Assembly: GCA_013213915.1 (NCBI GenBank)
Contig: JABSRK010000270.1
Span: forward strand, 1-5,229
DNA: 5,229 nucleotides
Direction of reading: 5' to 3'
DNA from: Planctomycetota bacterium
GTDB lineage: Bacteria; Planctomycetota; GCA-002687715
Position 1 is the first letter of the stretch; each line of letters begins with the position of its first letter. The notes under the pieces are model-generated. The model did not search any database, was not told the origin of the DNA, and saw nothing but the letters and a program-made list of their open reading frames with translations. Both the position numbers and the translations under genes were made by a program. Of this stretch, positions 1 through 5,229 are shown piece after piece.

Positions 1-323
1 TGGGTGCCGCGAAAGAGATCAACAAAGTTGTTTTCGATGCCGAGGTGACCGGTGGACAGGGTGTTGCCGTCGTCGACTTCGGCGCCACGTGGTGCGGGCC
101 CTGTCAGGCTCTCGCGCCGTCCATCGACAAGATGGCGGAGGAATACGACAGCCGCGTTCTCATCGGCAAGGTCGACGTCGATCAGAGCCCGGACCTGGCG
201 ACGCAGTACGGTGTCATGAGCGTCCCCACCATCCTGTTCTTCAAGGATGGCCAGAAGGTCGATCAGATCACCGGTAACTCACCCGACAAGATCCGCGACA
301 GGATCGAGTCCCTCCTCGGCTGA
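1..323 (+). CDS. trx: Thioredoxin (first base of start codon outside the window)
   Basis: Small cytoplasmic disulfide reductase; it passes electrons from thioredoxin reductase to protein disulfides. The frame opens with bases 'tg' at 1-2, which would complete an NTG start codon if the missing base is A, G or T. Counting from there the protein is 107 residues, the normal size of bacterial thioredoxin, and landmarks fall within one residue of E. coli TrxA: buried Asp26, active-site WCGPC at 31-35 (bases 90-104), and cis-proline 76 in SVPT. An internal GTG at 45 would remove the first beta-alpha unit (EINKVVFDAEV) and is rejected as the start. No signal peptide or membrane segment is seen, so this is not a TlpA/DsbE-type protein. 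Oddity: the very conserved Trp28 of E. coli is Gly here (DFGATWCGPC) and the residue after the motif is Gln rather than Lys. One base separates its stop from the DHH gene, so it is likely the first visible gene of an operon. Confidence 0.93.
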   Translation, partial: GAAKEINKVVFDAEVTGGQGVAVVDFGATWCGPCQALAPSIDKMAEEYDSRVLIGKVDVDQSPDLATQYGVMSVPTILFFKDGQKVDQITGNSPDKIRDRIESLLG

Positions 324-324
324 G

Positions 325-1362
325 ATGACCGAGGACGCGGCGTCCGCTCATGACGACATCGCCGCTGCGCGGGAGAGCATCGCACGGCGATTGGAGGAGG
401 CCGGATCCGTTGTCCTGACCACCCACGTCACTCCGGATGGGGATGGCCTGGGTTCAGCTATCGCCCTCTGCCGCCATCTGCGTCGTCGTGGCAAGGAGGC
501 GATGGTCATCAACTGTTCGTCTGTTCCCCACGACTTGCGCTGGCTGTACGAGCGAGGCGAGTTCCAGGTCTACAACGGCGCGCGTCACGAAAAGCGCGTT
601 CTCGAGGCTGATGCCGTCGTGGCAACAGACATCGGCGGTTCCGAACGCCTCGGGAAGATGCTGGACCCCATCAGGCGCTCAGGGGGAACGAAGATCGTCA
701 TCGACCACCATGTCTATGACAACGACCTTTTCGATCTGCCCCTGATCACGACTGAAGTTTCCTCCTCCGCCGAGATCGCTTACGACCTCTTGCGCCACAT
801 GGGGGCCCGTATTGACCGGCACCTCGCTGTTCCGCTCTACGTGGGCCTGGTCTCGGATACCGGGGGGTTCGCGTACAGCGCGACGTCGCCGCAGGCGCAC
901 CGGATGGCAGCGGAGCTTCTCTCTGCCGGCGTCGATCCCCACGCTGTCTGGCGCCAGACCCACTGTCAGGTCCCGCACGGGAAAATGCACTTCCTCGGTC
1001 TGCTCATGACGCGATTGAATCTCGAGCACGACGGACGGCTTGTGTGGACATCGGTCGATCTGGACTTCCTGCGGACCCATGACACCGCGCCGCGGGATGC
1101 GTTTGAGATCGTCAATCATTTCCTCCGCGTGAAGGGGGTAGAGGTAGGGGCCTTCTTCATGGAAATCTCGAAGACGCGAACGAAGGTGAGCATGCGCTCG
1201 TCCGGCACCGTGGATGTCTGTCGCGTCGCGAAACGCCATGGGGGCGGGGGGCACCAATTCGCGGCCGGCTGTGCCATCGGCACCATGGGGCTGGCGGCGG
1301 CCATTCCCCACATCCTCGAGGATATCGGGCAGCAGTTTCCGCCGTTGGAGACGGAGGGATGA
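325..1362 (+). CDS. nrnA: DHH/DHHA1 phosphoesterase, NrnA-type (nanoRNase / pAp phosphatase)
   Basis: A 345-residue protein with the full DHH-DHHA1 layout. DHH domain: HVTPDGDGLGS at 34-44 (His34, Asp38, Asp40), Asp102 in TDIGGSERLG, the namesake DHH at 127-129 within VIDHHV, and GLVSDTGGF with Asp178; these are the expected ligands of two manganese ions. DHHA1 domain: about residues 230-345, with the substrate-binding loop GGGGHQFAAG at 306-315. This layout and length fit NrnA (usually 310-340 aa), which degrades 2-5 nt RNA from the 5' or 3' end and removes the 3' phosphate from pAp. It is too short for RecJ and lacks the CBS or membrane domains of GdpP. The ATG at 325 lies one base after the trx stop; the frame is open further left (ATG at 247) but that would sit inside trx. 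There is no clear Shine-Dalgarno, which suggests translational coupling to trx. A cyclic-dinucleotide or pGpG substrate remains possible for this superfamily. Confidence 0.9.
   Translation: MTEDAASAHDDIAAARESIARRLEEAGSVVLTTHVTPDGDGLGSAIALCRHLRRRGKEAMVINCSSVPHDLRWLYERGEFQVYNGARHEKRVLEADAVVATDIGGSERLGKMLDPIRRSGGTKIVIDHHVYDNDLFDLPLITTEVSSSAEIAYDLLRHMGARIDRHLAVPLYVGLVSDTGGFAYSATSPQAHRMAAELLSAGVDPHAVWRQTHCQVPHGKMHFLGLLMTRLNLEHDGRLVWTSVDLDFLRTHDTAPRDAFEIVNHFLRVKGVEVGAFFMEISKTRTKVSMRSSGTVDVCRVAKRHGGGGHQFAAGCAIGTMGLAAAIPHILEDIGQQFPPLETEG
1347..1350 (+). promoter_or_regulatory. Shine-Dalgarno for the MBL-fold gene
   Basis: GGAG lies inside the last codons of the DHH gene, 8 bases before the ATG at 1359. 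A second purine run, GGAGGG at 1353-1358, touches the start codon and is too close to serve. This site supports the ATGA-overlap start at 1359. Confidence 0.5.
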
Positions 1363-2204
1363 AGGCTGGCCCCTGGGAGACTCGTGCGCTCTCGACCGGT
1401 CGCTTTCGGCTCGATGGCGGCGCCATGTTCGGCAACGTGCCGCGTGCCCTATGGCAACGGGAGCACTCGGCTGACGACGCTCACCGTATTGAGCTCGAAC
1501 TGCGGGTTGTCCTGCTCGAGGGCGACGGCAGGAAGGTGCTCGTTGATACGGGCAGCGGAAACTTGTGGTCAGAGAAGGAGCAGGGTCTCTACGACGTCGA
1601 CACTCCGCCGGTGCCCGGTGTCGTCGGAGCGCTGAGGGCGGCCGGCGTGGCGCCGGAGAGCATCACGGACGTCGTCCTGACCCATCTCCACTTCGATCAC
1701 GCGGGAGGGGTTACATGCCGCGGCGCCGACGGCGCACCGACGCCGACGTTTCCTCGCGCGCGTCACCACCTGCAGCGCACGAATCTCGATACGGCTCGAG
1801 ACCCCAACGAGCGTGAACGCAAGAGCTACCTGAGGCGCCACTGGGAGCCTCTGCTCGAACTGGACCTTGTCTTGCATGATGGGGCGGCGGAGATTCTCCC
1901 CGGTCTGTTCGTCGATCCCACCGCGGGGCACACCGAAGGGCTGCAGGTGGTGCGCGCCGGTGAGGGCGATGACACCATCGTGTTTCCGGCCGACGTCATT
2001 CCGCTGGCGAGCCACGTGCGTGTCCCTTGGACCATGGGTTACGACCTGTGCCCCCGGACGCTCATGGATGAAAAGCGTCGCCTTCTGACGAAGGCAGCGG
2101 AGGGGGGGTGGACACTCGTGTTGGAGCACGATCCGCATCGCTCTGCGACCAGGGTCGTCGAGAGCGAAGGTCGTTTTCAAGGGGGCGACGACGTCGCCCT
2201 CTGA
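1359..2204 (+). CDS. MBL-fold metallo-hydrolase, YtnP/AHL-lactonase-like
   Basis: A 281-residue metallo-beta-lactamase-fold hydrolase. The metal site is complete: HLHFDH at 109-114 (His109, His111, Asp113, His114), His191 in AGHTEGLQ, Asp212 in PADVIPL, and His257 in LEHDPH. DTGSG at 63-67 is the usual fold turn. The N-terminal run LDGGAMFGNVPRALW (18-32), followed by residues before the first strand, is the mark I associate with the YtnP / N-acyl homoserine lactonase-like branch rather than glyoxalase II, RNase Z or beta-lactamases. No signal peptide is seen, so it is probably cytoplasmic. Its ATG overlaps the DHH stop as ATGA, which means coupled translation; the start is supported because the LDGGAMFG block is only 17 residues in. 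The substrate is not shown by the sequence: a lactone is the best guess, and a house-cleaning ester or phosphoester is possible. Confidence 0.85.
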   Translation: MKAGPWETRALSTGRFRLDGGAMFGNVPRALWQREHSADDAHRIELELRVVLLEGDGRKVLVDTGSGNLWSEKEQGLYDVDTPPVPGVVGALRAAGVAPESITDVVLTHLHFDHAGGVTCRGADGAPTPTFPRARHHLQRTNLDTARDPNERERKSYLRRHWEPLLELDLVLHDGAAEILPGLFVDPTAGHTEGLQVVRAGEGDDTIVFPADVIPLASHVRVPWTMGYDLCPRTLMDEKRRLLTKAAEGGWTLVLEHDPHRSATRVVESEGRFQGGDDVAL

Positions 2205-2208
2205 GGAG
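2203..2208 (+). promoter_or_regulatory. Shine-Dalgarno for pepA
   Basis: GAGGAG starts inside the TGA stop of the MBL gene (2202-2204) and ends 5 bases before the pepA ATG at 2214. The strong match fixes the pepA start and leaves no room for a promoter between the two genes, so pepA is read through from upstream. Confidence 0.75.
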
Positions 2209-2213
2209 AATCC

Positions 2214-3698
2214 ATGGCGGTCAAGGTCGTGACGCAAGTGGCTCAGGGGGCGGGTGCAGAGGTGCTGGTCGTCCCCATGCCGAAGACGAAGAAAGGCGCC
2301 AGGCTGGCGCATGGGGGGCTCGACCGGGCGCTCGGGGGCCAGGTGAAGGCAGCCGTCGCCAATGGGGCGTTTTCCGGGCGGGTTCAGGAGACGCGCATCC
2401 TGGTCCCAACAGGCGGCGTGAAGGTGAAGCGTGTCGTGCTCTGTGGCATCGGAGACAAGGACGAGTTTTCGGAGGAGAGCGTTCGCCGGGCAGTGGGGGC
2501 GGCGGCCAGGGTTGCGGGCCGTGCGGCTTCGGTCGCCATCGCGCTGCACGCGGTTCCGGGTGACGGTGCGCGCGCAGCCGAGGCCGCTGTGGTGGGCTGG
2601 CGCCTGGGGTCCTACAAGTTCACGAAGTTCAAGTCCGATCGGAAGAAGGTGCGTCCCGCGCGGCTTGCGCTGATGACGTCGGGCGGCAAGGCGCGGGCGG
2701 TTCGGGCCGGCGCGAAGATCGGCACGGCGGTCGCCGATGGCGTCGTCACAGCGCGTGACCTGGGCAACAACCCGGGCAACTACATGACCCCCACCATCCT
2801 CGCGCGGGCAGCGCGGGCGATGGCGCAGTCGACTGGATTGAAGTCGCGTGTGCTGACGGAGACGCAGATGCGGGCCCTTGGAATGGGATCCCTGCTGTCT
2901 GTCTCGCGCGGCAGCGTCGAACCAGCGAAGTTGATCCTCCTCGAACACGGGCGCAAGGCGAAGAACCGTCCAACCGTGTGCCTCGTCGGGAAAGGACTGA
3001 CCTTCGACACCGGAGGCATCTCCATGAAGCCTCCCGGGGACATGGACAAGATGCGTTATGACATGTGCGGCGGGGCGGCCGTCGTCGGCACGATGGAAGC
3101 TGTCGCGCGCCTGAAGCTGCCGCTCCACGTGGTTGGTGTCGTGCCGTCCAGCGAGAACATGCCTGATGCCAAGGCCACCAAGCCCGGCGACATCGTCACC
3201 GCAATGAACGGTAAGACGATCGAGGTCCTGAATACAGACGCGGAAGGCCGCCTGATCCTTGCTGACGCGCTTTGCTACGCACAGCGCTACAAACCAGAAC
3301 TCATTATTGACCTGGCGACGCTCACGGGGGCCGTCCTTGTCGCGCTGGGGAAACACATGGCTGGCATGATGGGGACTGACGAGTCTTCGATGGCTGGCCT
3401 TCAATCCGCGGGGAAGGCGACCCACGAGCGTGTCTGGCAGCTCCCGCTCGACGACGACTACGACGCTCAGGTGAGGGGTCGGTCCGCTGACCTGCAGAAC
3501 ATCGGGGGACGCAACGCGGGCACCGTCACCGCAGCCCAGTTCCTCAGGCACTTCACCGGCGACCTCAACTGGATCCACCTCGACATCGCGGGGACTGCCT
3601 GGGATGACCCCACCCGCATCTACAACAAGGGCGTCGGTGCGACCGGCTATGGAGTCCGGCTCCTGACGCGGTTCCTGCAGGAGAGGGCGGGCAGATAG
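2214..3698 (+). CDS. pepA: Leucyl aminopeptidase, family M17 (cytosol aminopeptidase PepA)
   Basis: A 494-residue two-domain zinc/manganese aminopeptidase, which as a family forms cytosolic hexamers that remove N-terminal Leu and other residues from peptides. The N-terminal macro-like domain spans about 1-165 and the catalytic domain about 170-490. All active-site residues are present at a constant offset of 10 from E. coli PepA: Lys260, Asp265, Lys272, Asp283, Asp342, Glu344 and Arg346, with the family signature NTDAEGRL at 340-347. Other typical blocks are RDLGNNPGN (181-189), GKGLTFDTGGIS (259-270) and DLATLTGA (366-373). Length is normal for the family. A strong Shine-Dalgarno 5 bases upstream and a 9-base gap from the MBL gene make it the last gene of the left operon. 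E. coli PepA also binds DNA in Xer recombination and carAB control; nothing here shows that role. It ends with TAG, unlike the TGA of the other complete genes. Confidence 0.97.
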   Translation: MAVKVVTQVAQGAGAEVLVVPMPKTKKGARLAHGGLDRALGGQVKAAVANGAFSGRVQETRILVPTGGVKVKRVVLCGIGDKDEFSEESVRRAVGAAARVAGRAASVAIALHAVPGDGARAAEAAVVGWRLGSYKFTKFKSDRKKVRPARLALMTSGGKARAVRAGAKIGTAVADGVVTARDLGNNPGNYMTPTILARAARAMAQSTGLKSRVLTETQMRALGMGSLLSVSRGSVEPAKLILLEHGRKAKNRPTVCLVGKGLTFDTGGISMKPPGDMDKMRYDMCGGAAVVGTMEAVARLKLPLHVVGVVPSSENMPDAKATKPGDIVTAMNGKTIEVLNTDAEGRLILADALCYAQRYKPELIIDLATLTGAVLVALGKHMAGMMGTDESSMAGLQSAGKATHERVWQLPLDDDYDAQVRGRSADLQNIGGRNAGTVTAAQFLRHFTGDLNWIHLDIAGTAWDDPTRIYNKGVGATGYGVRLLTRFLQERAGR

Positions 3699-3706
3699 AG
3701 GCTCCT

Positions 3707-3726
3707 CGGGCCGCACCCTGGGCCCG
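3707..3726 (+). terminator. Possible weak terminator hairpin after pepA
   Basis: CGGGCC (3707-3712) pairs with GGCCCG (3721-3726), a perfect 6-bp stem with an 8-base loop, starting 9 bases after the pepA stop. No T-tract follows, so it does not qualify as a standard intrinsic terminator. It may be a Rho-linked 3' end, or chance in GC-rich DNA. Confidence 0.25.
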
Positions 3727-3750
3727 CCACGCGTCGCCGAACGGGCTGCT

Positions 3751-3759
3751 TGCTACGAT
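3751..3759 (+). promoter_or_regulatory. Possible extended -10 promoter for the LON-domain / EboB-like pair
   Basis: TGCTACGAT reads as an extended -10 (TG-n-TACGAT, four of six bases matching TATAAT). No convincing -35 is visible about 17 bases upstream, as is common for extended -10 promoters. Transcription would start near 3766, about 43 bases before the GTG at 3809. It lies in the only intergenic gap of the window, where a new transcription unit would be expected to begin. Confidence 0.35.
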
Positions 3760-3798
3760 GGCCGGACTTCGCCATGACCCGAATCGTGTCGCAATTTT

Positions 3799-3807
3799 GG
3801 GGGAGAG
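3799..3807 (+). promoter_or_regulatory. Purine-rich Shine-Dalgarno-like run before GTG 3809
   Basis: GGGGGAGAG sits just before the GTG at 3809. The best-matching core, GGGGAG at 3800-3805, is 3 bases from the start, shorter than ideal. It is still the only ribosome-binding-like site near either candidate start; nothing similar precedes the ATG at 3758. Confidence 0.45.
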
Positions 3808-3808
3808 C

Positions 3809-4480
3809 GTGGCGGCTACGCTGACCGTTCCCCTGTTTCCGCTTCCGCGGACGGTGCTATTCCCGGCTGTCCGGCTGCCGTTCTACGTCTTCGAAGAGCG
3901 CTATCGTGCCATGCTTCGGGATGTACTCGACGGTCCGGGGCTGCTCGGGATTCCCCAGGTGCTGCCGGGTTTCGAAGCCTCGTTGGACGGATCGCCGCCA
4001 TACGCGCGTGTGTTCGGCGTGGGCCAAGTCGCGGACTATGTCACCCACTCGGACGGTACGAGCCATATCGAGGTGGTCGGCGTTCATCGGGTGAGGCTCC
4101 TCGATGAGATCACCGAGGACGTCTATCGACGTGCCCGGGTCCAGGTTCTCCGGGAACCCGATGCGCCGGATGACGTCGCCGACGACATCCAGGACCGGCT
4201 GGGCTCCGCTGTGCGGTCGCTGCTTCCGCTCGCAGTGCCGGCAGCTGCGCGGGATCCTCTGGAACGGCTATTGGCGAACGCGGCTCTGTCATTGGCGGCG
4301 CTGGTGAATACCCTCGCTACCGTATTGGTAGCCGACGTTCGCATGCGGCAGAGACTGCTGGAGACGCAGGGGGTGGAGCCGCGCGCCCGGCGACTCGCCG
4401 CCGCGATTGACGATATTCGGCATTCGCTGCTCGAGCGGGCGACAACGGACGCTCCGGAAGAGCCAGGTGATGACGCATGA
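3809..4480 (+). CDS. Free-standing LON substrate-binding (PUA-like) domain protein
   Basis: A 223-residue protein made of only the N-terminal domain of Lon protease, with no AAA+ ATPase and no Ser-Lys protease part. Visible blocks: PLFPLPRTVLFP at 8-19 (first strand), FEERYR at 28-33, the VGQVADYV strand at 71-78, HIEVVGVHRVRLLD at 86-99, and a helical second half with RQRLLE at 180-185. In Lon this domain recognises unfolded substrates. Single-domain homologues are widespread in bacteria and have no settled function; an adaptor or binding role is an inference. The acidic tail (about 214-223) looks disordered. I chose GTG 3809 because it puts PLFPLP 7 residues from the start, as is usual, and has a purine-rich site. 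The frame is open back to ATG 3758, which would add 17 residues lacking any family resemblance and would overlap a possible -10 element. The stop overlaps the next gene's ATG. Confidence 0.85.
   Translation: MAATLTVPLFPLPRTVLFPAVRLPFYVFEERYRAMLRDVLDGPGLLGIPQVLPGFEASLDGSPPYARVFGVGQVADYVTHSDGTSHIEVVGVHRVRLLDEITEDVYRRARVQVLREPDAPDDVADDIQDRLGSAVRSLLPLAVPAAARDPLERLLANAALSLAALVNTLATVLVADVRMRQRLLETQGVEPRARRLAAAIDDIRHSLLERATTDAPEEPGDDA
4465..4470 (+). promoter_or_regulatory. Shine-Dalgarno for the EboB-like gene
   Basis: AGGTGA lies within the last codons of the LON-domain gene, 6 bases before the ATG at 4477. It supports that start and coupled translation of the two genes. Confidence 0.55.
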
Positions 4481-5229
4481 CTCGCATCTTCGAACCCCAC
4501 GCACACATGTTCTCTCGCGTCACGGACGACTATCAGCGAATGGCCCAGGCCGGCGTGAAGGTCATACTCGAGCCGGCGTTCTGGCTGGGTCAGCCGCGCA
4601 CCAACGTGGGGGCGTTCATCGACTACTTCGACACGCTCCTCGGTTGGGAACGCTTTCGTGCCGCACAGTTCGGCATCCATCACGTGTGTACGATGGCGCT
4701 CAATCCCCGCGAGGCGAACGATCCTCGCGTGAACGACGCGGTCATGGAGGTGCTGCCGCGCTACCTCGAAAAGAACAGCGTTGTCGGAGTCGGCGAGATC
4801 GGCCTCGATGACATGACCGATACCGAGGAGCGGTTCTTCGAGGCGCAGGTCGCCTTGGCCATGGATCACAATCTGCCGGTTCTCGTCCACACCCCCCATA
4901 GGAACAAGCGCCAGGGTTTCATCCGTTGCCTGGAGATCGTGCAGGGGTCGGGCATCGACATGGACAGGGTCCTTCTCGATCACGGGAACGAGGAGACGAT
5001 CAAGATCACGCGGGATACGGGCTGCTGGCAGGGATTCTCGATCTACCCGTTCACCAAGATGTCGCCGGAGCGCATGGTCGAGATCGTGAAGGAGTATGGC
5101 GTCGAGCGCGTCATCATCAACAGCGCCTGCGATTGGGGGGTCAGCGACCCGCTGTCGGTCCCCAAGACCGTGGATCTCTGCCGCGCGGCTGGGACGTCTG
5201 ACGACGATATCGACACGATGGTGTGGAAG
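4477..5229 (+). CDS. eboB: TatD-superfamily metal-dependent hydrolase, EboB-like (3' end outside window)
   Basis: The frame stays open from ATG 4477 to the window edge, giving 251 residues without a stop. Its TIM-barrel metallo-hydrolase ligands are all visible: HAH at 8-10, Glu107 in VGEIGLDD, His138 and His141 in VHTPHR, His169 in LLDHGNEET, and Asp219 in ACDWGVSDP. The blocks EPAFWLGQPRTNVG (32-45), QFGIHHVCTMALNPREAN (64-81) and GVSDPLSVPKT (221-231) are those I associate with EboB, not with the DNase TatD itself. EboB is the TatD-like member of ebo clusters, which also encode EboA, a UbiA-type prenyltransferase (EboC), a sugar-phosphate cyclase (EboD), an isomerase-like EboE and EboF; the cluster has been tied to scytonemin precursor export in cyanobacteria and to nematode repulsion in Pseudomonas. 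Its own reaction is unknown. The ATGA overlap with the LON-domain gene implies co-expression. I infer that only the C-terminal end is missing. Superfamily is near certain; the EboB assignment is from recalled motifs. Confidence 0.85.
   Translation, partial: MTRIFEPHAHMFSRVTDDYQRMAQAGVKVILEPAFWLGQPRTNVGAFIDYFDTLLGWERFRAAQFGIHHVCTMALNPREANDPRVNDAVMEVLPRYLEKNSVVGVGEIGLDDMTDTEERFFEAQVALAMDHNLPVLVHTPHRNKRQGFIRCLEIVQGSGIDMDRVLLDHGNEETIKITRDTGCWQGFSIYPFTKMSPERMVEIVKEYGVERVIINSACDWGVSDPLSVPKTVDLCRAAGTSDDDIDTMVWK

Noticed and set aside
45..47. GTG 45 as thioredoxin start
   Set aside because: It would delete the first strand and helix of the fold. The frame is open to the window edge, where 'tg' at 1-2 completes a likely start codon giving the normal 107 residues.
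247..324. Upstream extension of the DHH gene to ATG 247
   Set aside because: It would overlap 77 bases of thioredoxin coding sequence and add 26 residues without family similarity; ATG 325 immediately after the trx stop fits better.
679..1311. Minus-strand open frame (210 codons) opposite the DHH gene
   Set aside because: Antisense to conserved DHH and GGGGH coding sequence, with no family resemblance; a composition artefact.
2108..2563. Plus-strand open frame overlapping the start of pepA in another frame
   Set aside because: It is Gly/Arg-rich with no motif and overlaps the end of the MBL gene and the start of pepA; a frame shadow.
1569..3716. Very long minus-strand open frame (715 codons) opposite the MBL and pepA genes
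   Set aside because: It lies antisense to two genes with complete active sites. Its translation is rich in Arg/His/Pro with no recognisable motif, as expected where third positions of the real frame are G or C and stops are rare on the other strand.
4407..4811. Plus-strand open frame (134 codons) across the LON-domain/EboB-like junction
   Set aside because: It overlaps the end of one real gene and the first 110 codons of the EboB-like gene in another frame, where conserved metal-binding motifs define the true frame.
4123..4983. Minus-strand open frame (286 codons) spanning the LON-domain/EboB-like junction
   Set aside because: It is antisense to two supported genes and has a low-complexity Ser/Arg/Ala C-terminus and no known motif.

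Overview
The window is GC-rich DNA from a bacterium, with tightly packed genes that all lie on the + strand. I read six protein-coding genes: a thioredoxin (cut at the left edge), a DHH/DHHA1 phosphoesterase of the NrnA type, a metallo-beta-lactamase-fold hydrolase resembling YtnP/AHL lactonases, a leucyl aminopeptidase (PepA, family M17), a free-standing LON substrate-binding-domain protein, and a TatD-superfamily hydrolase resembling EboB (cut at the right edge). There is no tRNA, rRNA, CRISPR array, insertion sequence or phage gene. The taxon cannot be fixed from the sequence. High GC, strong G/C use at third codon positions, and Gram-negative-type household genes would fit myxobacteria/Deltaproteobacteria, Acidobacteriota, Gemmatimonadota or a similar phylum.

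Left block (1-3698): trx, the DHH gene, the MBL gene and pepA form one probable operon. The trx stop and DHH start are separated by one base. The DHH and MBL genes overlap as ATGA. The pepA Shine-Dalgarno overlaps the MBL stop codon. None of the junctions leaves room for a promoter or terminator. The likely trx start codon has only its last two bases in the window, so the operon promoter lies outside, to the left.

The roles in this block are recycling and hydrolysis. Thioredoxin supplies reducing power. The DHH enzyme probably clears short RNA oligonucleotides and/or pAp, a by-product of thioredoxin-dependent PAPS reduction. PepA releases N-terminal amino acids from peptides. The MBL enzyme's substrate is unknown; a lactone is the best guess.

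Junction (3699-3808): the only real intergenic gap. It holds a short GC hairpin without a T-tract and a possible extended -10 promoter element that overlaps the most upstream ATG of the next reading frame. This suggests that translation of the LON gene really begins at GTG 3809.

Right block (3809-5229): the LON-domain gene and the EboB-like gene overlap as ATGA and are probably co-transcribed. The EboB-like protein is the most interesting item. Its motifs match the TatD-like subunit of the ebo clusters (known from scytonemin-producing cyanobacteria, algal endosymbionts and a nematode-repelling Pseudomonas), so the sequence just beyond the right edge may contain the rest of a poorly understood biosynthetic system.
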